From Pseudomonas sp. (GTDB taxonomy: Bacteria; Pseudomonadota; Gammaproteobacteria; Pseudomonadales; Pseudomonadaceae): a DNA stretch of 64,000 nt. Both the position numbers and the translations under genes were made by a program. Location: assembly GCF_028293835.1 (NCBI RefSeq), contig NZ_JAQGNX010000180.1:1-64000 (forward strand). Reading direction: 5' to 3'. A model generated the notes under the pieces. That model made no database searches. It saw only the letters and a program-made list of their open reading frames with translations, and was not told where the DNA came from. Positions 1 through 8,630 of the stretch are shown here, piece by piece (positions within the stretch are counted from its first letter, which is position 1; every line of letters starts with the position of its first letter).

Positions 1-2
1 TC

Positions 3-116
3 CCGCTGCTGCCGGAGCCCTACGCCAGCCTGGCCGGGCACGGCATCACCAACCTGACCGGACCGTTTGGCGAGATGATCGCCAATGACTTGTTGCCCAC
101 CAAGGCTAAAGCCTGA
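3..116 (+). CDS. C-terminal fragment, probable FMNH2-dependent alkanesulfonate monooxygenase (MsuD/SsuD type)
   Basis: Only the last 37 codons are inside the window. The frame reads PLLPEPYASLAGHG, then NLTGPFGEMIANDLLP, and ends at TGA 114-116. The NLTGPFGE-IAND tail resembles, from memory, the C-terminus of SsuD/MsuD, the luciferase-like enzymes that use FMNH2 and O2 to release sulfite from alkanesulfonates. The next gene is an SfnR-type activator, which in pseudomonads often lies beside msu/sfn sulfonate genes, and this supports the call. The fragment is short, so another flavin-dependent enzyme cannot be excluded. Confidence 0.5.
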   Translation, partial: PLLPEPYASLAGHGITNLTGPFGEMIANDLLPTKAKA

Positions 117-136
117 GGTTGCTGGCCATGCCCCCC

Positions 137-214
137 TGTAGGAGCCAACGTGTTGGCGAGCGGTTTGACGCTGTGTACCAGGCACGATGTCTCGCCAACA
201 CGTTGGCTCCTACA
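137..214. repeat. REPIN: two REP arms in inverted orientation
   Basis: Arms at 137-160 and 191-214 are perfect 24-base reverse complements (core GGAGCCAACGTGTTGGCG) separated by 30 bases. Related elements occur elsewhere in this window, for example near 17.45, 23.35, 26.6 and 50.76 kb. This is the layout of Pseudomonas REPINs. An open frame runs through it into sfnR, but the repeat is almost certainly non-coding and pushes the real sfnR start downstream. Confidence 0.9.
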
Positions 215-241
215 GAAATGCGCGATCTCCAACTAAAAGTG

Positions 242-1348
242 ATGCTTATGCAGCTTCTGACCTTACCTCCATCGCCCGCGCTGGCGACTTCGATCCGGGC
301 CACAGCTCAAGTGTTCGAAGATCCCAAATCCCGTGCCCTGTTGGCGCATGTGCAACAGGTCGCGCCCAGTGAAGCCAGTGTGCTGATCATCGGCGAAACC
401 GGCACCGGCAAAGAGCTGGTGGCGCGGCATATTCATAACCTCAGCGCACGACGTGATCGTCCATTCCTGGCCGTCAACTGCGGCGCGTTTTCTGAATCGC
501 TGGTGGAGGCGGAGCTGTTCGGTCATGAAAAAGGTGCCTTTACCGGGGCCTTGAGCGCCAAGGCTGGCTGGTTTGAAGAGGCCGATGGCGGCACCTTGTT
601 TCTGGACGAGATCGGCGATTTACCCATGCCGATCCAGGTCAAGTTACTGCGGGTACTGCAGGAGCGCGAGGTGGTGCGCCTGGGTTCGCGCAAAAGCACA
701 GCCATTGATGTGCGGATACTGGCCGCAACCAACGTGCAATTGGAACGAGCGATTAACGCCGGACACTTTCGGGAAGATTTGTATTACCGGCTGGACGTCG
801 TCAGCCTCGAGCTAAGTCCATTACGCGAGCGACCTGGCGATATCCTGCCGTTGACCCGACATTTCATCGACGTCTATAGCCGGCGCCTGGGCTATGGCCA
901 GATTACGATTAGCCCGGAGGCCGAACAGAAACTCAAAACCTACAGCTGGCCGGGCAACATTCGCGAGCTGGAAAATGTCATTCACCACACGTTGCTCGTC
1001 TGCCGCGATGGGGTTATCCAACGCGACGACCTGCGCCTGTCAAACATGCGTATCGAACGGCAGGAAGACAGCGTTGCCCTCGACGAATCTGCCGATGCTC
1101 TGCTGGCCCGAGCGTTCCAGGTGTTGTTTGAAGAGCAGGCAGGCGCCCTGCATGAAAAGGTTGAAGACACGTTATTGCGAGCCGCCTACCGCTTCAGCCA
1201 TTTCAATCAGGTACACACCGCCAACTTGCTGGGTTTAAGCCGTAACATTATCCGCACTCGGCTGATTAAAATCGGCGAGCTGGCGGTCAATAAACGTCGA
1301 ACAGGCGAACGCGCTCAAGAAGAGCGTTTTCTGCAGTTGTCGATCTAG
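242..1348 (+). CDS. sfnR: Sigma-54-dependent transcriptional activator, SfnR type
   Basis: A protein of about 368 residues that activates RpoN promoters. The AAA+ domain begins almost at the N-terminus, with Walker A GETGTGKE, the sigma-54 contact loop GAFTGA, Walker B GGTLFLDE and an R-finger region before WPGNIRELEN. A Fis-like helix-turn-helix follows near the C-terminus (ANLLGLSRNIIRTRL). There is no N-terminal sensory domain, which is typical of SfnR, the activator of dimethylsulfone and sulfonate genes, whose activity is set by its own expression under sulfate limitation. ATG 242 or 248 is chosen because the longer open frame (from 119) passes through a REPIN. The upstream gene is probably a sulfonate monooxygenase. 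Confidence 0.8.
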   Translation: MLMQLLTLPPSPALATSIRATAQVFEDPKSRALLAHVQQVAPSEASVLIIGETGTGKELVARHIHNLSARRDRPFLAVNCGAFSESLVEAELFGHEKGAFTGALSAKAGWFEEADGGTLFLDEIGDLPMPIQVKLLRVLQEREVVRLGSRKSTAIDVRILAATNVQLERAINAGHFREDLYYRLDVVSLELSPLRERPGDILPLTRHFIDVYSRRLGYGQITISPEAEQKLKTYSWPGNIRELENVIHHTLLVCRDGVIQRDDLRLSNMRIERQEDSVALDESADALLARAFQVLFEEQAGALHEKVEDTLLRAAYRFSHFNQVHTANLLGLSRNIIRTRLIKIGELAVNKRRTGERAQEERFLQLSI

Positions 1349-1384
1349 CGCCAACGCTCAGCGCTCAAGGGTTGGATCAAAACC

Positions 1385-1720
1385 CTATAGATGGCTTTCG
1401 ATCAGGTGCATCAGATGGAATGTGCCAAACGTGACCGACCTGGCCTGATACCGCTTGATCAAATCGGTGATGTCCAATTCATCTTTGCCAACAGCGCGGC
1501 AGGCTAATTCGCAGGCTTCCCTGGAACGCCATTGAACGTAATTAAGCACTCGATACCCGTCCTCACTGGCCTGCACACTGGCACTGATAAACCCTGGATA
1601 AATCTGGGTGAAACGTTCGGCCTGTTCAGCCAGCGCTGCCACCAGACCGGTCTGATGATGAGGCTCAACTGCAAACTCTACTAGCTGACTAAAACGCCGA
1701 CTGCTGTCATGTATTGCCAT
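1385..1720 (-). CDS. Antibiotic biosynthesis monooxygenase (ABM) domain protein
   Basis: A 111-residue single-domain protein of the dimeric alpha-beta ABM fold. The central segment (GLVAALAEQAERF, then YPGFISASV, then VLNYVQWRSREACE) follows the usual ABM pattern of helix, strand and a conserved NYVQW-like strand. Such proteins are small cofactor-free oxygenases or quinone- and heme-handling enzymes. The substrate here is unknown. It diverges from soxR and its promoter contains the SoxR box with the 19-bp spacing typical of SoxR-activated promoters, so it is probably induced by redox-cycling compounds. A role in quinone or phenazine detoxification is inference. Confidence 0.75.
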   Translation of the reverse strand: MAIHDSSRRFSQLVEFAVEPHHQTGLVAALAEQAERFTQIYPGFISASVQASEDGYRVLNYVQWRSREACELACRAVGKDELDITDLIKRYQARSVTFGTFHLMHLIESHL

Positions 1721-1769
1721 GAAGGTTCTCCACTGATCTTGGGTCGGACCTTGCGATCCGAGGCCTTGA

Positions 1770-1800
1770 AGGGTAAAACCTCTAGTTAACTAGAGGTCAA
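1770..1800 (-). promoter_or_regulatory. SoxR box inside a 19-bp-spaced promoter of the ABM gene
   Basis: Positions 1779-1796 are the perfect palindrome CCTCTAGTTAACTAGAGG, close to the SoxR consensus. On the minus strand it sits between TTGACC (1800-1795) and TACCCT (1775-1770), with exactly 19 bases between the hexamers. That is the over-long spacer SoxR corrects when it activates. The box therefore points at the monooxygenase gene; soxR itself reads the other way. Confidence 0.85.
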
Positions 1801-2274
1801 GTGAAATCAACCATGAATACCTGCGACACACCTAAGCTTCAGCATGAAATGACTGTCGGACAACTGGCTGCCCGCAGCGGCGTGGCCGTTACTACGTTGC
1901 ATTTCTATGAATCAAAAGGGCTGATTTGCAGCCATCGCAATGAGGGAAACCATCGTCGCTATCCGCGTGAAGTATTGCGTCGGGTCGCCATCATTAAGGT
2001 TGCCCAGCGCCTCGGTATTCCGCTTGCAACCATTCATGCGGCCCTGCAAACCCTGCCCCACGGCACCGCTCCCAGCGCCGCAGACTGGAACAACCTTTCT
2101 GCACAATGGAAAGCCGATCTGGACCAGCGAATTAACACAATGACCGCTCTGCGTGACCAATTGTCGGGGTGCATCGGCTGCGGCTGCCTGTCGATGGAGG
2201 CCTGTCCGCTGCGAAATTGGGCCGATGTGCTCGGCAAGCAGGGTCCGGGAGCGCAATTGCTCGACCGGGAATAA
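1801..2274 (+). CDS. soxR: Redox-sensing MerR-family regulator SoxR
   Basis: Has an N-terminal MerR helix-turn-helix (TVGQLAARSGVAVTTLHFYE, about residues 18-37), a dimerisation helix, and the [2Fe-2S] cysteine signature CIGCGCLSMEAC (Cys124, 127, 129 and 135, spacing C-x2-C-x-C-x5-C). SoxR binds as a dimer and activates target promoters when redox-active compounds oxidise the cluster. In pseudomonads it controls a small set of transport and oxygenase genes, not soxS. The start is GTG 1801 or ATG 1813; both leave the domain intact. The SoxR box lies immediately upstream. Confidence 0.93.
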   Translation: MKSTMNTCDTPKLQHEMTVGQLAARSGVAVTTLHFYESKGLICSHRNEGNHRRYPREVLRRVAIIKVAQRLGIPLATIHAALQTLPHGTAPSAADWNNLSAQWKADLDQRINTMTALRDQLSGCIGCGCLSMEACPLRNWADVLGKQGPGAQLLDRE

Positions 2275-2302
2275 GTGCGTGTTACGGCGGTATTACCCAG
2301 CA

Positions 2303-2322
2303 TCGGCGGGAAAAAACGCCGA
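2303..2322 (+). terminator. Weak hairpin after soxR
   Basis: TCGGCG (2303-2308) pairs with CGCCGA (2317-2322) across an A-rich loop. It is followed by an AT-rich stretch but not a clean T run. It may end the soxR transcript. Confidence 0.3.
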
Positions 2323-2469
2323 CCATTAAATTTACTAGGAAATAACCTACAACAAACGGTTAGGCGTCCTTACACAGTGCGGGAAGCGCCTGACATCTTT
2401 ATTGAATAGCTCCCGTTATGGTTGCGCCGGCTTTTCTGCCAAGCAAAACCAATCAGGAGTTACTCTCGA

Positions 2470-2904
2470 ATGAAAAAATTATACCTTGCTGCCGCCGTTG
2501 CCACGTTGATCGCCACGACCAGCGGTTGCGTAAGCTATAACATGAGCCAGCCGACCGCCCCAATCTCGGGTTCGGTCACCGCCGACTTGAAAGCGAACGT
2601 AAAAGTCGGCGAGCAAATCTCCGGCGAATCGTCCACCAACATCCTGTTTGGCTGGTTGAGCGTTGGCGGCGACACTCAGTTCGCTGACGGCGTTACCTAC
2701 GGCGGCGCTGGCGGTTCTGCGATCGGTTTGCCTGACCCAATCTCCGCCGTTAAAGCAGCCGCTGCGTACAAAGCGGTAAAAAGCTCCGGTTCCGACCTGA
2801 TCGTCGCGCCACGCTACGAAGTGAACGTTGAAGATTACTTCATCTTCAAGAAGGTCAACGTCAAGGTTACCGGCAACAAAGGCAGCATCGACAGCATCCG
2901 CTAA
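2470..2904 (+). CDS. TRL-like outer-membrane lipoprotein
   Basis: A 144-residue protein with a lipoprotein signal peptide: MKKLYLAAAVATLIA followed by the lipobox TSGC. The mature part is Gly/Ser-rich with ADLKANVKVG, SSTNILFGW and AAAYKAVKSSGSDLIVAPRYEV segments, matching the TRL-like family (PF13146), small bacterial lipoproteins of unknown role. ATG 2470 is chosen over the upstream in-frame start at 2422 because it gives a clean signal sequence. It is monocistronic and closed by a good terminator. Function is unknown beyond envelope location. Confidence 0.75.
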   Translation: MKKLYLAAAVATLIATTSGCVSYNMSQPTAPISGSVTADLKANVKVGEQISGESSTNILFGWLSVGGDTQFADGVTYGGAGGSAIGLPDPISAVKAAAAYKAVKSSGSDLIVAPRYEVNVEDYFIFKKVNVKVTGNKGSIDSIR

Positions 2905-2945
2905 GCGCTGAAGTCCGTTACGGACTGAACCGCACCGCGAACGTT

Positions 2946-2979
2946 ACGCCGCTTGGTTTTCGCTGAGCGGCGTTTCTTG
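2946..2979 (+). terminator. Rho-independent terminator after the TRL-like lipoprotein gene
   Basis: ACGCCGCT (2946-2953) pairs perfectly with AGCGGCGT (2966-2973) over a 12-base loop and is followed by TTTCTTGT. Confidence 0.7.
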
Positions 2980-3005
2980 TCCGAGTGTCTTGAAGCCTGA
3001 AACCG

Positions 3006-4457
3006 TCAGCGCTGTGACACCAGTCGCTCCGCCAACGCTTTGGCTTGGCTGGCGACATCGGTTACCGCAGTGCTTTCCCACCACATCCCGCGCAATGGCG
3101 GTCCCATGGCGAACAGCCGTTTCGAGACATTGCCCTGGGCGTCAAGCAATGCACCGCTGGCGTGCGCGGCGATGCCCAATGCCAAGGGTCCAGGTCGAAT
3201 CAATCCCCTGGTCAACAATTGTTTAGGCAACGGCCGGTCTACCCGACGCCAATCGTATTCAATACCGCTGGAATTGATCAGCGCGTCGCCGATGACGTAA
3301 GACGGCTCGGCCTCACCCCGTCGCCGAACACGTATCTGGACCTGCCCCGTTGGCAATACTTCCAACCCTTGATACGACGCGGCGTGAATACTTAGCCGCC
3401 CCTCTTTGACCCGTCTTGCCAGTAACTCCGCGCTTAAAGGCGGCGAACGGTGGTGATGACTTTCCCACCAGGGCCTGACGTGACGTACAAACTGCCGACG
3501 TTGCACATCGCTGGCTTGATTCCACAAACGGCCAATATGCGCACGCACCGTGTCTAGCGGCGCTTGCCAATCGATCCCTTGAGCCATGGCTTGCTGGCAT
3601 TGTTCGCGGACCTTACGCAACAATTGCCGAGTGCTGCGAATGCCATGGTCCTCGGCCAGAAAATCCACCCACGCGGGGGGTTGACGGCGGACATGTGGCA
3701 GCAACCCGTGGCGAGAAAACACCTCGATCGGACCTCGATGCCCGGCCTGTTGCAGGGACACTACGGCATCGACCATGGTCAGCCCCGCGCCGATGATCAA
3801 CACTTTAGCCAGCGGGTCGAGCTGGCCCATGCTGCGCACATCCCAAGGGTCAACGGCCGCCGCATTGAGGCCGCTGGACTCACGTTGCGGTGTGCGCGCG
3901 GCAGGAAACATTCCGGTGGCCAAGACACCAAATTTGCCTTGCAACTGCTTACCGTCTTTCAACGTGATGCGCACACCGAAGTCGCTGCTTTGCAGATCGA
4001 CCGCCTCTTCGCGCACGTGCTCCAGACTTGACCCGTAGGTGGCGCCCAAGGCCTGGGCCTCAGCCAATCGCTGTTGCACGTAGAGACCGAAAACGCCCCG
4101 GGGCGGAAACAGCTCGGCCACGGGTACTTGCTGCTCAGCTGATTCAGGCCAGCCACCGGCGCTGATGTAATGATCCAGCCAGCGAGTCAAATCGTCGGAA
4201 TTATCGGGCTCGACGCTCATGCGCGCGGCATTACCGTTCAGCGTGTGGCCGGTTTCGGTGGCGCTGTAGGCTTCACCCCGGCCCAACTCACTGCGGGTTT
4301 CAACGATCAAAATCTGCCGTTTGCCAGGCTGCCGAAGCAACTGCACAGCCAACATACTGCCACTCAAACCGCCGCCGACGATCAAGATATCGGCGGTACG
4401 AACCGCACGGTTTGCCTGTTCACGTTGTGATGCAAGGGTTGCCCCTGACTGCTTCAT
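3006..4457 (-). CDS. FAD/NAD(P)-binding oxidoreductase-like protein
   Basis: A 483-residue flavoprotein-like protein. A dinucleotide-binding motif opens the chain (ILIVGGGLSGSMLAVQLL, about residues 25-42) and a second one occurs mid-protein (VLIIGAGLTMVDAV), with FGVLATG between them. This two-Rossmann layout fits the FAD-NAD(P)-binding family (PF13454), distantly related to flavin monooxygenases. It lies 26 bases downstream of an XRE-cupin regulator in the same direction, so the two probably form an operon. The substrate is not evident. No signal peptide or membrane segment is visible, so a cytosolic enzyme is likely. Confidence 0.7.
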   Translation of the reverse strand: MKQSGATLASQREQANRAVRTADILIVGGGLSGSMLAVQLLRQPGKRQILIVETRSELGRGEAYSATETGHTLNGNAARMSVEPDNSDDLTRWLDHYISAGGWPESAEQQVPVAELFPPRGVFGLYVQQRLAEAQALGATYGSSLEHVREEAVDLQSSDFGVRITLKDGKQLQGKFGVLATGMFPAARTPQRESSGLNAAAVDPWDVRSMGQLDPLAKVLIIGAGLTMVDAVVSLQQAGHRGPIEVFSRHGLLPHVRRQPPAWVDFLAEDHGIRSTRQLLRKVREQCQQAMAQGIDWQAPLDTVRAHIGRLWNQASDVQRRQFVRHVRPWWESHHHRSPPLSAELLARRVKEGRLSIHAASYQGLEVLPTGQVQIRVRRRGEAEPSYVIGDALINSSGIEYDWRRVDRPLPKQLLTRGLIRPGPLALGIAAHASGALLDAQGNVSKRLFAMGPPLRGMWWESTAVTDVASQAKALAERLVSQR

Positions 4458-4483
4458 TCAATACGGTTCCTTCGATGAATAAC

Positions 4484-5047
4484 TCATAGCACGACGTTAC
4501 GGACGAAACGCACGATCAGGCTGCCATCATTGCGGTAGGTATGGGCCTGATGGCTGGGGAACATAAAAAATTCGCCGCTTTCAATACGCCGGATATCGTC
4601 GCCCAAGACAATACCCAGACAGCCCTCAATCACATACACCTGCTCGCTCCAACCCCCGGGGTTAGCTTCCGAAGAATAGATTTCACCCGGTTGCAGGCAA
4701 AACTCCCACAATTCCACTTCACGCTTGGCCACTGCCTTGGCCAGCAGCACGGCTTTGCTGCCTGGTATCAGGCCAACCCAGGCCACTTCGTTGATTCGGC
4801 TAGGGTCGCGCACGTCAGGGGCCTGGATCAGATCGCTAAACGCCACGTTCAACGCGTCAGCGACCCGATCAAGGGTGGCCAGGCTGACGTTTTTTTCCCC
4901 GGCTTCAATGGCCACCAGCATACGCCGACTCACCCCCGACTTTTCCGCCAGAGCGCTCTGGCTGAGCTGCGCAGCGTTACGTAGACGACGCACGTTCTGG
5001 CTGACGTGTTGCAGCACTGGCGCTCTATGAGAACTGTCTTTGTGCAC
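4484..5047 (-). CDS. XRE-family regulator with C-terminal cupin
   Basis: A 187-residue protein. The N-terminal helix-turn-helix is LRNAAQLSQSALAEKSGVSR followed by MLVAIEAGEKNVSLATLDRVADALNV. A cupin_2 domain follows (about residues 110-185; EQVYVIEGCLGIVLGD, FFMFPSHQAHTYRNDG). Members of this class sense a small ligand through the cupin and often control a neighbouring oxidoreductase or amine/amino-acid gene. The gene directly downstream encodes an FAD/NAD(P) protein, the likely co-regulated partner. The ligand is unknown. Confidence 0.8.
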   Translation of the reverse strand: MHKDSSHRAPVLQHVSQNVRRLRNAAQLSQSALAEKSGVSRRMLVAIEAGEKNVSLATLDRVADALNVAFSDLIQAPDVRDPSRINEVAWVGLIPGSKAVLLAKAVAKREVELWEFCLQPGEIYSSEANPGGWSEQVYVIEGCLGIVLGDDIRRIESGEFFMFPSHQAHTYRNDGSLIVRFVRNVVL

Positions 5048-5367
5048 TCTATTGCTCGCTCGATTGAATCTTCGCAGGATACTGCAAGCTGCAAGCTACA
5101 CGTTCAAGCCGCGTCAACTGCATTACTCGACGCTTGCAGCTTAAAACTTGCCGCTGATGAAATCCGAATTACCTACTGCTGCGCAGCTGATCGCGGGCAA
5201 GGGCGCTCCTGCAATGACCGTGTTTACTGTGCGACAGCACGGCGTCGGAGACGGGGCGCAATTTCCTGCAGCGCACATTGCTTGTAGGATCTTGCCACAG
5301 GTTGCCGGTTGGTGATCCACTACCCGCACAGTATGATCCTTGCCATTTCCTTGCAGATTAGAAGCCT
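5048..5367. other. Intergenic stretch upstream of the Mrp operon
   Basis: 320 bases with no convincing gene. It holds the promoters of the divergent XRE and mrp operons, which I could not place exactly, and one REP-like inverted repeat at 5086-5142. No riboswitch-like structure was recognised. Confidence 0.5.
5086..5142. repeat. Inverted repeat, GCAAGCTGCAAGC type
   Basis: AAGCTGCAAGC (5086-5096) and GCTTGCAGCTT (5132-5142) are perfect 11-base reverse complements. The left arm is itself part of a short tandem GCAAGCT repeat. Repeats of this kind recur between genes in pseudomonads. It is unlike the other REP types in the window. Confidence 0.6.
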
Positions 5368-8286
5368 ATGTCCCTGATAATTCTGCTGCTTCTGCCCTTT
5401 GTCGGCAGCTGTGTCGCGGCACTGTTGCCGCACAATGCGCGTAACGCCGAGTCGATTTTGGCGGGGGTTCTCAGCCTGGCTGGGGCGATCCAGGTTGCGC
5501 TGTGGTATCCACAAATTGCTAACGGCGGAATTATCCACCAGGAGTTCCTATGGCTGCCCAGCCTGGGCCTGAACTTCTCGCTGCGAATGGACGGCTTTGC
5601 CTGGCTGTTTTCAATGCTGGTATTAGGCATCGGTACGCTGGTGTCCTTGTACGCCCGGTATTACATGTCACCCGACGACCCTGTACCGAGGTTTTTTGCA
5701 TTTTTCCTTGCGTTCATGGGCGCGATGCTAGGTCTGGTCATCTCCGGCAACTTGATCCAGATCGTATTTTTCTGGGAGCTCACCAGCCTCTTCTCCTTTT
5801 TGTTAATCGGTTACTGGCACCACCGCTCCGACGCACGACGTGGCGCCTACATGGCATTAGTCGTTACCGGCACCGGCGGTCTGGCGTTGCTGCTGGGGGT
5901 CATGCTGCTGGGCCACGTCGTTGGCAGCTACGACCTGGATAAAGTCCTTGCTGCCGGGGAACAGATTCGCGCCCATGCGCTGTACCCGATATTGCTGCCA
6001 CTCATTCTGATCGGAGCCTTGAGCAAAAGCGCCCAGTTTCCGTTTCACTTCTGGCTGCCCCACGCCATGGCAGCGCCAACGCCGGTGTCGGCGTATCTGC
6101 ACTCTGCGACCATGGTCAAGGCCGGCGTGTTTTTACTGGCGCGCTTCTGGCCAGTCCTGTCGGGCACCGAAGAATGGTTCTGGATCGTCAGTGGTGCCGG
6201 CGCCTGCACTCTGCTGCTGGGCGCTTACTCGGCAATTTTCCAGACCGACCTCAAAGGCCTGCTAGCGTATTCGACCATCAGTCATTTGGGGCTGATTACC
6301 TTGCTGCTCGGTTTGAACAGCCCGTTGGCGGCCGTTGCTGCGGTGTTCCACATCCTCAATCACGCCACCTTTAAGGCCTCGCTGTTCATGGCCGCAGGCA
6401 TTATCGACCACGAGAGCGGCACCCGGGATATCCGGCGACTCAGCGGCCTGATCAAAATGATGCCGTATACCGCAACGCTGGCCATGGTTGCCAGCGCATC
6501 CATGGCTGGCGTCCCGTTACTGAATGGTTTTCTGTCGAAAGAAATGTTCTTCGCCGAGACCGTCTTTATTTCGTCCACGGCATGGGTCGAAATGGCCTTG
6601 CCTGTCATCGCGACTATCGCGGGAGCCTTCAGCGTTGCTTACTCGCTGCGCTTTACCGTGGATGTATTTTTCGGCCCGAAGGCCACTGATCTGCCGCATA
6701 CACCCCACGAGCCTTCACGCTGGATGCGCGCCCCGGTGGAATTACTGGTGTTTGCCTGCTTGATCGTCGGGGTCTTTCCGGCGTTGTCTGTGGGTCCATT
6801 ATTGGCCGCAGCTGCGCAACCGGTGGTCGGCGGTACGCTGCCGGAATACAGCCTGGCTATCTGGCACGGCTGGAACACCCCCATGATCATGAGTCTGGTG
6901 GCCATGGGCGGCGGGATCATTCTGTACCTGTTATTGCGCAATTCTTTCAAACAGGAGCGCTTTGCCGGTCCGCCACTGGTGTCACGCCTAAATGGCAAAC
7001 GTCTGTTTGAACGCTCGCTGGTCATTATGATGCGGTGGGCGCGGCGCTTCGAAAGACTTGTCAGTACCCATCGCTTGCAGGCGCAGCTGTTCTTGCTGGT
7101 GTTGGTCGCAGTGGTTGCCGGAGGGGCGCCACTCTTCTACAGCGGATTAAGCTGGGGTGATCGACCAAAAATTCCCGGCTCCGGGGTCTTCGTCACGTTA
7201 TGGCTAATCGCGATTGCCTGTGCCCTGGGCGCCGCATGGCAAGCCAAATATCACCGTCTCGCAGCGCTGACCATGGTCAGTGTCTGCGGCTTGATGACCT
7301 GCATCACGTTCGTCTGGTTCTCGGCACCGGACCTGGCGTTGACGCAGTTGGTGGTGGAGGTGGTCACCACGGTATTGATCCTGCTCGGCTTGCGTTGGCT
7401 GCCGAGACGTAATGAAAACGTCGCACCGTCGCCGGCCAGCGTCAATCAGGCCAGGGCACGTCGCGTGCGGGACTTGTTACTGTCCGGACTGGTGGGGGCC
7501 GGCATGGCGCTGCTCTCCTACGCGATGCTGACGCGTCCGACACCCAACACGATTTCGTCGTTTTACCTCAGCCGAGCCCTGCCCCAAGGCGGCGGCACCA
7601 ATGTGGTGAACGTTATGCTGGTGGACTTCCGTGGTTTCGATACCCTGGGCGAAATTACCGTATTAACCGCCGTGGCGCTGACTGTGTTTGCCTTGCTGCG
7701 ACGCTTCCGGCCACCGAAAGAAAGCATTCCGTTGCCCGCCCAGCAGCGGCAATTGGCCCGCGATGTGGCGACTGATCTGGTCAACCCACGCAGCGCCAGT
7801 GACACCGCACTAGGCTTCATGATGGTCCCTGCGGTGTTGGTGCGTTTGCTGCTGCCCATTGCGTTCGTGGTGTCGATGTACTTGTTCATGCGCGGGCATA
7901 ATCAACCCGGTGGAGGCTTCGTCGCCGGGTTGGTGATGTCGGTGGCGTTCATTCTGCAGTACATGGTCGCTGGCACCCAGTGGGTCGAGGCGAAAATGAG
8001 CCTGCGCCCGTTGCGCTGGATGGGCACCGGCCTGCTGTGTGCAACCCTGACCGGGCTGGGTGCCATGGCGATGGGCTATCCCTTCCTCACCACCCATACC
8101 GCACACCTGCATGTGCCCTTGCTGGGGGACATACATGTCGCCAGTGCCTTGTTTTTCGACATCGGTGTGTACGCGGTGGTAGTGGGTTCGACCTTACTGA
8201 TTCTTACCGCACTGGCTCACCAATCGGTGCGCAGCCATCGTCCAACATCGCTGCCCAAACCCATTGCTACCCAAGGAGCTGTCTGA
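5368..8286 (+). CDS. mrpA: Mrp Na+/H+ antiporter subunit A, fused A-B form
   Basis: A 972-residue polytopic membrane protein. The N-terminal two-thirds is a NuoL-like proton-translocating subunit with the conserved glutamate in FFWELTSLFSFLLIGYW and lysine/histidine-rich helices around SAQFPFHFWLPHAMAAPTPVSAYLHSAT. A DUF4040-type segment follows (FSAPDLALTQLVVEVVTT). The last 160 residues form an MrpB-like domain (FMRGHNQPGGGFVAGLV). Together with C-G it makes the Mrp/Pha complex that expels Na+ or K+ in exchange for H+, giving pH and salt tolerance. Fused AB is the group-2 (PhaAB) arrangement of proteobacteria. First gene of a six-gene operon. Confidence 0.93.
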   Translation: MSLIILLLLPFVGSCVAALLPHNARNAESILAGVLSLAGAIQVALWYPQIANGGIIHQEFLWLPSLGLNFSLRMDGFAWLFSMLVLGIGTLVSLYARYYMSPDDPVPRFFAFFLAFMGAMLGLVISGNLIQIVFFWELTSLFSFLLIGYWHHRSDARRGAYMALVVTGTGGLALLLGVMLLGHVVGSYDLDKVLAAGEQIRAHALYPILLPLILIGALSKSAQFPFHFWLPHAMAAPTPVSAYLHSATMVKAGVFLLARFWPVLSGTEEWFWIVSGAGACTLLLGAYSAIFQTDLKGLLAYSTISHLGLITLLLGLNSPLAAVAAVFHILNHATFKASLFMAAGIIDHESGTRDIRRLSGLIKMMPYTATLAMVASASMAGVPLLNGFLSKEMFFAETVFISSTAWVEMALPVIATIAGAFSVAYSLRFTVDVFFGPKATDLPHTPHEPSRWMRAPVELLVFACLIVGVFPALSVGPLLAAAAQPVVGGTLPEYSLAIWHGWNTPMIMSLVAMGGGIILYLLLRNSFKQERFAGPPLVSRLNGKRLFERSLVIMMRWARRFERLVSTHRLQAQLFLLVLVAVVAGGAPLFYSGLSWGDRPKIPGSGVFVTLWLIAIACALGAAWQAKYHRLAALTMVSVCGLMTCITFVWFSAPDLALTQLVVEVVTTVLILLGLRWLPRRNENVAPSPASVNQARARRVRDLLLSGLVGAGMALLSYAMLTRPTPNTISSFYLSRALPQGGGTNVVNVMLVDFRGFDTLGEITVLTAVALTVFALLRRFRPPKESIPLPAQQRQLARDVATDLVNPRSASDTALGFMMVPAVLVRLLLPIAFVVSMYLFMRGHNQPGGGFVAGLVMSVAFILQYMVAGTQWVEAKMSLRPLRWMGTGLLCATLTGLGAMAMGYPFLTTHTAHLHVPLLGDIHVASALFFDIGVYAVVVGSTLLILTALAHQSVRSHRPTSLPKPIATQGAV

Positions 8287-8630
8287 TGGAAGAAGTCATC
8301 GCTATCGCCATCGGGATACTCGCTGCGTCGGGGGTCTGGCTGATTCTGCGACCACGGACCTTTCAAGTGGTAATGGGCCTGTGCTTGTTGTCGTACGGAG
8401 TCAATTTGTTCATCTTCAGCATGGGCAGCCTGTTCATTGGCAAAGAGCCGATCATCAAGGACGGCATTCCCCACGATTTGCTTAGTTACACCGACCCGTT
8501 GCCCCAGGCACTGGTACTGACTGCGATCGTCATCAGTTTCGCCATGACCGCGCTGTTTCTGGTGTTGCTCCTGGCTTCACGGGGTCTGACCGGCACCGAC
8601 CATGTCGATGGCCGGGAGCCTACCGAATGA
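8286..8630 (+). CDS. mrpC: Mrp antiporter subunit C
   Basis: A 114-residue NuoK-like subunit with three hydrophobic helices (EVIAIAIGILAASGVWLIL, VVMGLCLLSYGVNLFIF, ALVLTAIVISFAMTALFLVL) and the family motif DPLPQALVLTAIVI. ATG 8286 shares its A with the mrpA stop codon, so translation is coupled. It docks between the A and D subunits in the antiporter. Confidence 0.92.
   Translation: MEEVIAIAIGILAASGVWLILRPRTFQVVMGLCLLSYGVNLFIFSMGSLFIGKEPIIKDGIPHDLLSYTDPLPQALVLTAIVISFAMTALFLVLLLASRGLTGTDHVDGREPTE

Noticed and set aside
119..241. An in-frame N-terminal extension of sfnR through the REPIN
   Set aside because: The 41 extra codons are read from a REPIN inverted repeat and have no SfnR homology; ATG 242 or 248 fits the family start.
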